64,000 nucleotides of DNA from Bradyrhizobiaceae bacterium Ga0074131. Its GTDB lineage: Bacteria > Pseudomonadota > Alphaproteobacteria > Rhizobiales > Xanthobacteraceae. Each line of letters opens with the position of its first letter. The stretch's first letter is position 1. The DNA is taken from the NCBI GenBank assembly GCA_001464035.1, contig LNEC01000017.1, positions 62,001 through 126,000 on the forward strand. Reading direction: 5' to 3'. A program made the translations under genes and the position numbers. Under the pieces are notes generated by a model, which searched no databases, was not told the DNA's origin, and worked only from the letters and a program-made list of their open reading frames with translations. This document shows positions 8,096 to 16,866 of this stretch, one piece after another.

Positions 8096-9652
8096 ATGCA
8101 GCCTTTCAAGGGTATCATATTCGGCGCCTGTCTCTTGACCGGTCTCCTGGCCGGCTTGCTGGCCGCCCGGGCAGAGGAAAAGCCGGCCAGTGTCGACACG
8201 CCCCTCGCCCTCACCGGCCCTGAACAGCGCGTCGCGCTGGTCATCGGTAATTCGAAATATCAGAACACCGTCCAGCTCTCCAATCCCGGCAACGACACCA
8301 GGGCCGTCGCGCAATTGCTCAACACCGCCGGCTTCGAGGTGATTTCCGCAACGGACCTCAGCCACAATCAGATGATCCAGGCCGTGCAGGAGTTCTCGGG
8401 AAAAGTCGCCGGCCGCGGCCCGAACACGGTGGCGATGGTGTATTATGCCGGCCACGGCGTGCAGCTGGCCGGCGAAAATTACCTGATACCGGTCGACGCC
8501 CGGATTTCTTCCGAGCCGGACCTGATCAACGGTTCGCTCCGGCTGGTCGACGTCATGGCGACGCTGGAGGCCATTCCGAGCCGGGTGCGTATCGTCATCC
8601 TCGATGCCTGCCGAAACAATCCGTTTCCCTCGATCAACGACGCCGGGCGCGGCCTTGCCATCGTCGACGCGCCGAGGGGTTCGATCGTCGCCTATTCGAC
8701 GGCGCCGGGCACCGAGGCGCTGGATGGCAGCGGCGATCACAGTCCGTATACCGCGGCGTTCCTCCGGTTGGCGCATCAGAAAAATCTCCCGATCGAACAA
8801 TTGTTCAAGCGCATCCGCCTGGACGTCGGCAGTTCGACTGACGGGCAACAGACCCCATGGGAAAGCTCATCGCTGACCAGCGATTTCTATTTCTTCGGCG
8901 ATACCGCCGTGGCGGCAACCAGGGCACCGGCACAGATGAAAGTCGCGTATTCGGCAAGCGATCTTCCGTCGCGTTCCTCGCGCCAGGCTTATGAATACGT
9001 ATTGGCGGAAAACTCCATCGAGAACTATCAGGAATTCATCCGGCTTTATCCCCACGATCCGATGATCGATCGCATCCGGACCTTGCTGGGCAACCTCGTG
9101 CAGGCGAAGGCATGGCACAATGCGGTCCTGGCGAATTCTCCCGTCGCGTACAAATCGTTCTATGAAAAATTCTCGAACGGTCCCTATGCCCAAAGCGCCC
9201 TGAAGATGGCGGCCCAGCCGAAAATCGTTCCGCTGTCGCAGCCGACGCGGATCCTCGCACCGCCTTCGATCAAGCTCGGGCTGGGTATTTCGAAAGACCA
9301 TATCGGCCGCGCCCCCGGCGCGCAGAGCCTGCCGCATGTCGGCGGTCAGATCGTGACCTTGCCGTCTCCCGGCGCCAAGACCACGCTCGGAAGAGATGGC
9401 GCCGACGCCGGCAGGGTCGTCAACATGCCAGGCAGCGGCATGGGCAAGATCGGCCAGCGGCCCGCTTCAAGACTGGATCGGCAGCTGACGCCGGTCGGGA
9501 GCCGGCCTTCGAAATCCAACCCGCTCGTCGGCATCCAGCGGGGACCAGGAGGCACCGCCGGCGCCGGCGGCGACAGCCAGCGGTTCGCGGCGTCCCCTTT
9601 CCGCGGGCCTGTTGGTCAGCCAGGGACGGGTGGCTTCAAGATGATGCGGTGA
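8096..9652 (+). CDS. secreted caspase-family (peptidase C14) protein
   Basis: A protein of 518 residues preceded by GGGAGAA. Residues 1-26 form a signal peptide ending AARA-EE. The caspase fold covers about 43-265 (opens RVALVIGNSKY). The catalytic dyad is present: His120 in YYAGHGV and Cys172 in ILDACRNNPF. Residues 290-380 look helical and repeat-like; the last 130 are Gly/Pro/Arg-rich and probably disordered. Bacterial caspase homologues of this type are often exported and have unknown substrates. It stops 8 bases short of the convergent kinase gene. The neighbouring GrlR-like gene is on the same strand but 138 bases away. Confidence 0.88.
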   Translation: MQPFKGIIFGACLLTGLLAGLLAARAEEKPASVDTPLALTGPEQRVALVIGNSKYQNTVQLSNPGNDTRAVAQLLNTAGFEVISATDLSHNQMIQAVQEFSGKVAGRGPNTVAMVYYAGHGVQLAGENYLIPVDARISSEPDLINGSLRLVDVMATLEAIPSRVRIVILDACRNNPFPSINDAGRGLAIVDAPRGSIVAYSTAPGTEALDGSGDHSPYTAAFLRLAHQKNLPIEQLFKRIRLDVGSSTDGQQTPWESSSLTSDFYFFGDTAVAATRAPAQMKVAYSASDLPSRSSRQAYEYVLAENSIENYQEFIRLYPHDPMIDRIRTLLGNLVQAKAWHNAVLANSPVAYKSFYEKFSNGPYAQSALKMAAQPKIVPLSQPTRILAPPSIKLGLGISKDHIGRAPGAQSLPHVGGQIVTLPSPGAKTTLGRDGADAGRVVNMPGSGMGKIGQRPASRLDRQLTPVGSRPSKSNPLVGIQRGPGGTAGAGGDSQRFAASPFRGPVGQPGTGGFKMMR

Positions 9653-9660
9653 GATCGAGG

Positions 9661-12333
9661 CTACTCGGCGGCCTGCTCCAGTGGTGCGACCCGGGGCAGG
9701 ATGATCTGGATCCGGGTGCCCCCTCCGGGCTCGGAATCGAGGTCGAGCCGGCCGCCCAGCCGATTGGTCACGATGCTGTAGACGATATGCAGGCCGAGCC
9801 CGGTGCCGCCCTGGTCGCGGCGGGTGGTGAAGAACGGATCGAACGCCCGGCGCCGGACGTCGAGGCTCATGCCGCAGCCGTTGTCGGAAAACAGGATCTC
9901 GACATTGTCCTTTCCGGACTCCCGCACCTGGATATCGACCGCGCCGGTCTTGCCGTCCGGAAAGGCGTGTGCCACCGAATTAAGAAACAGGTTGGTGAGC
10001 ACCTGGCCATACGGCCCGGGATAGGAATTCATGGTGAGGTTGGGCTGGCAGTCGACGGTCAGCGTCAGATTGTGCTTCCGCAAGCCCGGCCGCAGGCTCA
10101 TCACCACCTGCTCGGTGAGATCGCCGAGGTCGAAGGTGCGCTGGTCCGAGTAATTGCGGTCGGCGGCTACCTGCTTGAACGAGGTGATCAGTTCGGCGGC
10201 GCGGTTGAGATTGGCCACCAGCTGCGAGGATGCATCGCGGCTGGCTTCGAGGAATTCGGTCAGGCTTGACCGCTTGAGATCGCCGCGCGCGACCTCGGCG
10301 GCGAACAATGCGGTCTTGCGCTCCAGCGATGAGGCAACGGTCAGGCTGATGCCGACGGGGTTGTTGACCTCGTGGGCGACGCCCGCCACCAGTCGCCCCA
10401 GGGCTGCGAGTTTCTCCGCCTCGATCAGCGAATTCTGGGTCTCGCGCAGATTGCGCAACGCTGCTTCCGCGGCGTCCTTGGCCTTGCGCATCTCCAGTTC
10501 GCCGCGCTTGCGTTCGCCGATGTCGAGCGCCACGGTGACGATGTTCTCGATCTCGCCGTCGGCATTCAGCAACGGCAGCTTGTTCACCAGCCATTGCCGC
10601 ATATTACCGGAGGAATCCTTGTACTCCTCCTCGTAGAATCCGAGCTCCCTGCCCGCCTCCAGCACCCGCTTGTCATTCTCGTCGGTCTTTTCCGCGCCAT
10701 AGCGCGACATCAGGTCGGTGGTGGTTCGGCCGATCGCATCCATCGGCTCTATGCCGAATATGCCGGCCATGTAGCGGTTCATCAGGACATAGCGCAGCTG
10801 CTTGTCCTTGACGTTGATGACGGCTGGCACGGTGTCGATGACCTGCTGCAGCAACCGCCGGCCTTCGGCGATCGCGTCCTCGGCGCGCTTCTGATCGGTG
10901 ATGTCGCGCACCGTCCCCTCATAGCGCACGATCTCGCCGGTCTCGTCGCGAGCAACTGTCGCGCTGTCGGAGAGCCAGAGCACCCCGCCGTCGCGGGCGC
11001 GCACCTGGTATTCGAACTCGCGAACCATGCCGTCGCGCTGCATCAGCCTCTGATATTCGGCGCGAGCCTGCGGATGAACGTAGATCTGATCGGCGACGTC
11101 GCCGATGCCGTCGATCAAGTCCTGCGGCGTGCCGTACCCCATCATCCGCGCCAGCGCCGGATTGGCGTTGAGAAGCGCACCGGCCGGCGTCGTCACGTAA
11201 ATTCCATCGACCGACCCCTCGAACAGCTTGCGATAGCTTTCCTCGGCAAGGCGCTGCTCCGCCAAGGCGTGCACCGCCGCCTCGCGCGCCGCATCGGCCT
11301 CGACCAGGGTGCGGCGGAACACTTCGGCGGCCCGCGCAATATCGCCGATCTCGTTGCTCACGTCGGTGGCGGGAATCGAGGTGTCCTTCTTGCCACCCGC
11401 CAGCGCGCGGATCGAGGCCGCGATCGCGGCGAGCGGACGGACCGTCCGCCGCACCACGAACATCGCCGCCCACAATCCGACCAGGACGCCGGCGGTGCCG
11501 AGCAAGATGCTCTGCCATTTGTCCCTGGCCAGCGTTCTCGCGAGATCGCGCGACAGCACGCGGCTGCGGCGCGCGCTGACTTCGCGCAGGAGTTCGGTAA
11601 CCCGTTGGATCAGGCGGCCCTCCGAGCCCAGCACCTCCCTGTCGATATCCGCGATCTGCCGTTCGCGGACCGATAGCGCGATGATCGCCTCGGCGTAGTT
11701 GTCGACGGCAACGCGAAGCTTCGGCTCCGCTATGGTCAGTGCCCGCATGCTGTGCGCGGCCTGCTCGGCGGCCGACGGATTGCGCGCCAGCAACGCGGAG
11801 GCGATGCGGCTCTGGGCCTGAAACAGGGTCGAGGAGATAATCGGGTCCGGCGTCTCGGCAACCGCCGCGTCGAATCGCTCGCGCAACGGCGGCAAGCCGA
11901 TGATCAGCTCTGCGCGGCGGTTGATCAGCGCCGAAATCCGTTCGATTCCGTTGCGATAGGTCGACAACCGAACGGTGACGCCGTCGATCATGTCCTGCTG
12001 CTCGGGCGCGAGCTCCAGCCGGGTCTTCTTCAGGAGTTCGCCCAGCGCCGATGCGGCGTCCCCGACCTGGATCGACTGGGTGCCCGGGTCGGTCACGAAG
12101 TCGCGGGCCGCAAGCCGCAATTCGTTCATTCGTCGATCGATGTCTTCGGCCAGGTCGCCGACGCTCCGCAGCCGCTGCAACTCGGCAAACGTCAAATCGA
12201 TCTGACGGATGGAGACGACGCTGGCGATGCTGGTGGTCGCGATAGCGGCCAGCACCAGCAGAAAACTGCCAAATGTCAGCTGACCGATCGAGAGCGAGAA
12301 CGACCTTGTTTTTTGCGGAGGTTCAGCAGGCAT
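9661..12333 (-). CDS. orphan membrane sensor histidine kinase with HAMP and two PAS domains
   Basis: A protein of 890 residues from ATG 12333; the open frame continues 77 codons upstream but those residues are unlike a sensor N-terminus. TM1 is about 16-40, followed by a helical periplasmic sensor of about 230 residues, TM2 about 274-295, HAMP about 297-348, PAS/PAC 1 about 365-480 and PAS/PAC 2 about 495-610. The H-box GVAHEVNNP places the phosphorylated His at 654; the N-box Asn is near 785, DNGCG at 817-821 and GGTGLGL at 842-848. No response regulator gene lies nearby, so it is an orphan whose partner and signal are unknown. Confidence 0.9.
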   Translation of the reverse strand: MPAEPPQKTRSFSLSIGQLTFGSFLLVLAAIATTSIASVVSIRQIDLTFAELQRLRSVGDLAEDIDRRMNELRLAARDFVTDPGTQSIQVGDAASALGELLKKTRLELAPEQQDMIDGVTVRLSTYRNGIERISALINRRAELIIGLPPLRERFDAAVAETPDPIISSTLFQAQSRIASALLARNPSAAEQAAHSMRALTIAEPKLRVAVDNYAEAIIALSVRERQIADIDREVLGSEGRLIQRVTELLREVSARRSRVLSRDLARTLARDKWQSILLGTAGVLVGLWAAMFVVRRTVRPLAAIAASIRALAGGKKDTSIPATDVSNEIGDIARAAEVFRRTLVEADAAREAAVHALAEQRLAEESYRKLFEGSVDGIYVTTPAGALLNANPALARMMGYGTPQDLIDGIGDVADQIYVHPQARAEYQRLMQRDGMVREFEYQVRARDGGVLWLSDSATVARDETGEIVRYEGTVRDITDQKRAEDAIAEGRRLLQQVIDTVPAVINVKDKQLRYVLMNRYMAGIFGIEPMDAIGRTTTDLMSRYGAEKTDENDKRVLEAGRELGFYEEEYKDSSGNMRQWLVNKLPLLNADGEIENIVTVALDIGERKRGELEMRKAKDAAEAALRNLRETQNSLIEAEKLAALGRLVAGVAHEVNNPVGISLTVASSLERKTALFAAEVARGDLKRSSLTEFLEASRDASSQLVANLNRAAELITSFKQVAADRNYSDQRTFDLGDLTEQVVMSLRPGLRKHNLTLTVDCQPNLTMNSYPGPYGQVLTNLFLNSVAHAFPDGKTGAVDIQVRESGKDNVEILFSDNGCGMSLDVRRRAFDPFFTTRRDQGGTGLGLHIVYSIVTNRLGGRLDLDSEPGGGTRIQIILPRVAPLEQAAE

Positions 12334-12943
12334 GGTTAACGGGACCGGGCTCCAATCAGCCGCAATATATACGACGTATTCGGTGCCGAGGGGAACTTGC
12401 TGAAGCTGCGGCGAGCCCCTGCAAACGCAGTTTTTCGATCTCGCAGCGCGACCCGCCCGAGCTTTGTCATCGAACTTCCTTGCCCTCCGATCGGAGGGCG
12501 CGGGGAGGCCGGGCGCCCGATGCGCCCGATAGCCGCGTGTGCAACGGTAGTGGGTAGCAAGCACACGCGTTAGTCAGGTCACACCGGAATCACCCGGAAC
12601 TCCCCGCGCGATGGTTTACGGCTTATACGTGATCTCCCCGGTGAGCCCTGCTCTATTGCCACCGTCACCTGCGGGACTGACCGCAAGCTTGACACCGACG
12701 TCGGGGGTGTCAGGACCATACGATTTCGCCGTCCGCCTCGGGCGCCCTCGTCAGCAGCGCCATCCGCGTCCACCGCATCCCCGCCCCGCGCCGGTACGTT
12801 GCGCAACGCCCCTCCGAGTGGGACGGGATGGCTATTAACATAGCCTGATTTTTATTTCGGATAAACAGAAATATTTTTTCGTCAGGGACTGGACAGGAAT
12901 CCGGCCGTGCAGCTGATTTGCCCGTCGGGTAGTCACAGAGCCG
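12334..12943. other. 610-bp gene-free stretch with a probable decayed dispersed repeat
   Basis: No open frame here has convincing coding features. The part from about 12570 to 12960 resembles, from memory, a dispersed non-coding repeat common in Bradyrhizobium genomes: an AT-rich core at about 12845-12880 in an otherwise GC-rich stretch, followed by the ending CGGCCGTGCAGCTGATTTGC. The promoter of the sensor kinase should lie in the right-hand neighbourhood of 12334, but I cannot identify its boxes. Confidence 0.35.
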
Positions 12944-13867
12944 TCAGGACGACGCGCCGATTGCCACCCTCGTCCTTGCCGGGATCGTCATCGCGGCGAC
13001 GCCGATCACGACGCAGCCGAGCCCGATCCACGCCATCGCCGTCAGCCTCTCGCCGAGGAACACCACGCCGACGGCGACGCCGATCGGCACCCGCAGATAG
13101 GCCTGCGCGGTGGTGCCGACCGAGCCCAGCGTCTGCACCAGCCGGAAATAGATCACGAAAGCGAGCGCGGTGGAAAACACCGCCAGCACCAGCAACGCCA
13201 GCATCGAACTGCCAGATGGCGCCAACGTCCATGGCCGGTCCACCGCGAGGCTGAGCGGAAGCAGGATCGCCGCGCCCGCGAGCAGCGAGCCCGCGGCCGG
13301 CGCCATCGGATCGAGGCCCTTGAAACCGCGGCCGAAGATCGCGGCACCCGCGTAGCAGATGGCGGCCAGCACGGCCACGATCTGCGCGACCAGCTGCGCG
13401 CCGAGCCCCTGCAGCGCCTCCCCCCCGACAATCAGGCAAATGCCGGCCATCCCGGCGCAAACGCCGAACAGCTTTCGCGGCGCCAGCGCCTCGTGGCGGG
13501 TGATCGCGAGCGTCAGAAAGAAGGTGAAAATCGGCGATGTCGAATTGAGAATGGTGGCGAGCCCGGCGTCGAGCGAGCGCACGCTCCAGGCCAGCATGGT
13601 CCAGGGGATCAAGCTGTTGAGGCAGGCCTGCCACAGGAAGCGCCGCCAGGTCGCGGCGTCCATCGGGAGCGTTATGCCGCGCCAGCGCATGATGACGAGG
13701 AGCAACAGGCCGGCAATCAGGGTGCGGGCCGCGATCAGGGTGACGGGCGGAATGGTCGCGACGCCGAGCTTGATGAAACTGTAGGACGCGCCCCACAGCG
13801 TCGCCAGCGCCAGCAGCAGCGCGAGCTCGACGGCGATGTTAGGCTGGCGTGGCAGGGGATTTTGCAT
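12944..13867 (-). CDS. EamA/DMT-superfamily transporter
   Basis: A protein of 307 residues from ATG 13867; another in-frame ATG at 13903 would add 12 residues, and neither has a strong ribosome-binding site. Ten hydrophobic helices are arranged as two EamA repeats of five. The first repeat has the typical LWGASYSFIKLG start, and the second ends with VPIGVAVGVVFLGERLTAMAWIGLGCVVIGV. DMT proteins export metabolites or amino acids; the substrate cannot be predicted. It stands alone between a decayed repeat and a palindromic repeat. Confidence 0.88.
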   Translation of the reverse strand: MQNPLPRQPNIAVELALLLALATLWGASYSFIKLGVATIPPVTLIAARTLIAGLLLLVIMRWRGITLPMDAATWRRFLWQACLNSLIPWTMLAWSVRSLDAGLATILNSTSPIFTFFLTLAITRHEALAPRKLFGVCAGMAGICLIVGGEALQGLGAQLVAQIVAVLAAICYAGAAIFGRGFKGLDPMAPAAGSLLAGAAILLPLSLAVDRPWTLAPSGSSMLALLVLAVFSTALAFVIYFRLVQTLGSVGTTAQAYLRVPIGVAVGVVFLGERLTAMAWIGLGCVVIGVAAMTIPARTRVAIGASS

Positions 13868-13964
13868 GGCGTCATCCGATCTCGATGCGTTGAGACCGGA
13901 CATTACAGCCAGGAGAGCTGATATATTTCGTTGCGTGCCGAAGTGTGCTGGACCTCAACCGCCC

Positions 13965-14053
13965 CGTCATGGCCAGGCTTGACCCGGCCATCCACGTCTT
14001 TCTTCATCGCTGGCTCAAGACGTGGATGCCCGGGACGAGGCCCGGGCATGACG
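13965..14053. repeat. long imperfect palindromic intergenic repeat
   Basis: The left arm starts CGTCATGGCC and reaches CCACGTCTT; the right arm from AAGACGTGGATGCCC to GGGCATGACG is its near-complement, with about 15 bases of loop. It would form a stem of about 35 bp in RNA. Elements of this GTCATGCCCGGG type are common in Bradyrhizobium genomes. It sits downstream of the NUDIX stop and upstream of the DMT gene. Confidence 0.75.
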
Positions 14054-14088
14054 AACGAGAGACGGGTGCGCGACGACTGCGCCCCGGA

Positions 14089-14898
14089 TCAACCCACCGA
14101 CCCAACCTCGAATACGTCGCCGTCATAGCCGGCTTCCAGCGGAATCCGCAGTTGCCGGCCGCCGTTCAGCATGGTCATGACCGGCATCACGGTCACCACC
14201 GCCTTGCCTCTGCAATCGTCCAGCGCTGCCTGCACGCTGGCCTGCTTGCCGAGCCGGATCAGGTTGCGCGTGGTCGGGAACGGCAGCTTGAACCGCCCGC
14301 TGTCGCCGCCTTGCAGCGCCTCGCGCGGCGACACCCAGATCGAATCGGTGGATTCCTTGCCGTCATGGGCGCCGGCCTGCTCAGGCGGCGCGGCGGCGAG
14401 GAAGAACCAGGTGTCGAACCGCTTCGGCATGCCCTCCGGCGTGATCCAGTGCGCATAGGGCACGAGTTCGTCGAGCGCGAGCACCAAGGCGTTTTCGGTC
14501 AGCACCCTGAGGAAAGTGATCTTGTTGTCGGAGAGCTCGGCGCGGTTCGCGGCTTCGATCTCGCGGGCGCGTTTGGCGTCGACCAGCGTCTTCGATCCCA
14601 TGGGGCGCGCGAGCAGGATGCCGCTTTCCTCAAACGTCTCGCGGATTGCGGCGATCCGGAAGCTTAAATCGGCGCCGCCGAGCCCCTCGCCGCCCGCATA
14701 CAGCGCGGGATTGGCGATGATCTCCTGGTCGCCCTTGTCGACACTGCCGCCGGGGAACACCAGCGCGCCGGAGTTGAAGTCGATTTCATAATGACGCACC
14801 ATCATGAAGACCTCGATTTCGCCCCTGGTATCGACGCTGTCGCGCAGCAGCAGGATGGTCGACGCGGCGCGCGGGGGCTTGGCGGGTTCGGTTGACAT
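14089..14898 (-). CDS. NUDIX hydrolase
   Basis: A protein of 269 residues, starting at ATG 14898, which has GGAG 7 bases upstream within the end of the dapA-like gene. The NUDIX box is spread by an insertion: GALVFPGGSVD at 44-54 and then RETFEESGI at 86-94, giving the REUxEExG metal-binding helix. The insertion and the large C-terminal part resemble NUDT19/CoA-diphosphatase-like relatives more than the short MutT type, which would suit a cluster full of CoA thioesters. That substrate assignment is inference. It is 4 bases downstream of the DapA-like gene, so the two form one transcription unit. Confidence 0.85.
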   Translation of the reverse strand: MSTEPAKPPRAASTILLLRDSVDTRGEIEVFMMVRHYEIDFNSGALVFPGGSVDKGDQEIIANPALYAGGEGLGGADLSFRIAAIRETFEESGILLARPMGSKTLVDAKRAREIEAANRAELSDNKITFLRVLTENALVLALDELVPYAHWITPEGMPKRFDTWFFLAAAPPEQAGAHDGKESTDSIWVSPREALQGGDSGRFKLPFPTTRNLIRLGKQASVQAALDDCRGKAVVTVMPVMTMLNGGRQLRIPLEAGYDGDVFEVGSVG

Positions 14899-14902
14899 AC
14901 GA

Positions 14903-15859
14903 CTACTCCGCCGCGCTGGCTTGCGGCTGTAGATTGGCGCGCTTGTCGACGCGCGCCACGCGAGACAGTAGATAATCCACTTCGGCTTTGGCCGTGCCGG
15001 TAATGACCGCGCCGGGCTTGCGCTGCGCGCTGGAGGCAATGACGCCGCGCTTCTGCAGCACATACTTGCGAACTGCCAGGCCAGCGCCGGGCTGCTGCTC
15101 GTAGCGGATCAGCGGCAGATGGGCGTCGAACAGGTCGTGCGCGGCATCGCGCTTGCCGGCCTTCGACAGCTTCACCACGTCGATCAGCAGTTCCGGGAAG
15201 GCGTAGCCGGTCATCGCGCCGTCGGCGCCGCGCTCCATCTCGAAATCGAGGAACAGTCCGCCATTGCCGACCAGGATCGACAGCGGTCGCAGCGAGCCGT
15301 CCTTCTGGAACCCACGCAGCGCGGAGATCTTCTCCAGTCCCGGCCAGTCCTCGTGCTTGAGCATCACGCAGGAGGGTGAGTCCATCACGATCTTGCGGAT
15401 CACCGCTGGTGTGAACACCACCGTCAGGGTCAGCGGATAATCCTGCAGCACCCAGGGGATATCCTCGCCGATCGCTTCCTGGGCCTGCTTGAAATAGCCC
15501 GTGATCTGATCGTCGGTGCGAAGATGTGGCGGCGGCGCGATCATCACGCCGGCGGCACCCGCATCCATCGACTTTTGTGCCAGCGAGCGCATGGTGGCGA
15601 AGCCCGGCGCGGAGACGCCGACGATGATCTGCATGTTTTTCGCGCGCTTCACAAAGCGGACCGCGACCTGCTCCGCCTCGGCGGCATCGAGCTTTGGCGC
15701 CTCCCCCAGAATGCCGAGCACGGTGACGCCGTCGCAGCCGACCTCGGCGTAGAAGTCGGTCAGGCTGTCGATCGACTTGTCATCGATGCGGCCGTCCTCG
15801 TGAAACGGCGTCGGCGCGATCGCGAAGGTGCCGGCGGCCTTGGGGGTGAGTTTTGTCAT
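14903..15859 (-). CDS. dihydrodipicolinate synthase/N-acetylneuraminate lyase family aldolase
   Basis: A protein of 318 residues with a full (beta/alpha)8-barrel pattern. The pyruvate-type active site is visible: Tyr141 in LQDYP and the Schiff-base Lys168 in VMLKHE. The phosphate or carboxylate loop GILGE at 49-53 replaces the GTTGE of true DapA. This and the extended Ala-rich C-terminus make it a family member with another 2-oxo acid aldol or decarboxylation reaction, not the lysine-pathway enzyme. It is cotranscribed with the NUDIX gene and separated from the SDR gene by a palindromic repeat. Confidence 0.82.
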   Translation of the reverse strand: MTKLTPKAAGTFAIAPTPFHEDGRIDDKSIDSLTDFYAEVGCDGVTVLGILGEAPKLDAAEAEQVAVRFVKRAKNMQIIVGVSAPGFATMRSLAQKSMDAGAAGVMIAPPPHLRTDDQITGYFKQAQEAIGEDIPWVLQDYPLTLTVVFTPAVIRKIVMDSPSCVMLKHEDWPGLEKISALRGFQKDGSLRPLSILVGNGGLFLDFEMERGADGAMTGYAFPELLIDVVKLSKAGKRDAAHDLFDAHLPLIRYEQQPGAGLAVRKYVLQKRGVIASSAQRKPGAVITGTAKAEVDYLLSRVARVDKRANLQPQASAAE

Positions 15860-15879
15860 GGGTGCCTCTGTTCCCTGTT

Positions 15880-15957
15880 GTCATTCCGGGGCACGCGAAG
15901 CGTGAACCCGGAACCTCGAAATTCCGGGTCTGGTCCTGCGGACCATCCCGGAATGAC
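15880..15957. repeat. palindromic intergenic repeat (GTCATTCCGGG type)
   Basis: Terminal inverted arms GTCATTCCGGG and CCCGGAATGAC enclose internal shorter inverted segments (CCGGAAC with ATTCCGG, GGTCCTGCGGACC). It fills nearly the whole gap between the SDR stop at 15966 and the DapA-like start at 15859. It is a different repeat type from the one at 13965. Confidence 0.75.
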
Positions 15958-15965
15958 GGTGAGTG

Positions 15966-16844
15966 TTAAAACCTTCTTGCGCCCATCTTGATCTCTTCCT
16001 CGCTGAAGAAGATATCCCCGGCATGCTCGGCGATGTCCTGCGCCTTCCAGCCCTCGTGCGGCGGCTTCCAGCCTTCCTTTTCCATCATGCGCATTTCCCG
16101 CACCCCGCGCGGGCCGGAGACGCCGAGCGTCTTGCCGGTCTGATCGCCCGAGAGTTCGCTGACCATGTATAGCACGGCCGGCGCGATCCCATCAGGCCCG
16201 AGCGCGGCCTTGGGGTTTTCGATGTAGCGCGGCAGGTCGGCGGTCATCCGGGTCAAGGCGCCCGGGGCCAGCGTCCAGATCCGGATGTTGTATTTGCGGC
16301 CCTCGATCGCCAGCACGTTGGACAGTCCCCAGATACCGCCCTTGGCGGCGCCGTAATTGCTCTGGCCGAAATTGCCGATCAGCCCCGAGGTAGAGGAGGT
16401 ATTGACGATGACGCCGCCGCCGTTCTCGCGCATCCAGCGGAACACCGGCTGGGTGACGCAGAAGGTCCCCTTCAGATGCACCCTCAAGACCTTGTCCCAG
16501 CCGGCCTCGGTCGCCTTGGCAAAGGTCTGGTCGAGCAGGATGCCGGCATTGTTGACCAGGATATCGGCGCGCCCGAAATTCCTGATGGCGTCGTCGAACA
16601 CCGACTGGCCGCCGGCCATGGTCGAGATATCGGCGCCGTTGGCCACGGCGCGGCCGCCCTCGGCCGTGATAGCGTCGACCACCTTCTGCGCCATCGAGAC
16701 GTCCGCGCCGCTGCCGTCGCGGGGGCCACCGAGGTCGTTGACCACGACGGCCGCGCCCTCGCGTGCGAACAGTTTGGCATAGGCCTCGCCGAGCCCGCCA
16801 CCCGCGCCGGTGATCAGCGCAACCTTGCCGTCGAGCAATCCCAT
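15966..16844 (-). CDS. short-chain dehydrogenase, MFE-2-like 3-hydroxyacyl-CoA dehydrogenase
   Basis: A protein of 292 residues with a classical SDR core: dinucleotide loop TGAGGGLG at 12-19, NNAG at 98-101, Ser near 151 and YGAAK with Tyr164 and Lys168. The long insertion NDLGGPRDGSG after the second strand is typical of the dehydrogenase domain of peroxisomal multifunctional enzyme type 2. Its neighbour upstream is a hydratase-2, the other MFE-2 activity, so oxidation of a 3-hydroxyacyl-CoA is the likely reaction. The start follows the MaoC stop by 22 bases. Confidence 0.87.
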   Translation of the reverse strand: MGLLDGKVALITGAGGGLGEAYAKLFAREGAAVVVNDLGGPRDGSGADVSMAQKVVDAITAEGGRAVANGADISTMAGGQSVFDDAIRNFGRADILVNNAGILLDQTFAKATEAGWDKVLRVHLKGTFCVTQPVFRWMRENGGGVIVNTSSTSGLIGNFGQSNYGAAKGGIWGLSNVLAIEGRKYNIRIWTLAPGALTRMTADLPRYIENPKAALGPDGIAPAVLYMVSELSGDQTGKTLGVSGPRGVREMRMMEKEGWKPPHEGWKAQDIAEHAGDIFFSEEEIKMGARRF

Positions 16845-16866
16845 GGTGTTTTCTCCCTGCGGCCTT

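Noticed and set aside
10372..11676. A plus-strand open frame of 434 codons
   Set aside because: It is exactly antisense to the sensor kinase, has His/Arg/Asp-rich composition typical of a complementary GC-rich frame and no motif or ribosome-binding site.
12579..12806. A minus-strand frame of 75 codons in the gap upstream of the DMT gene
   Set aside because: It lies in what looks like a decayed dispersed repeat and resembles the spurious proteins often predicted from such repeats.
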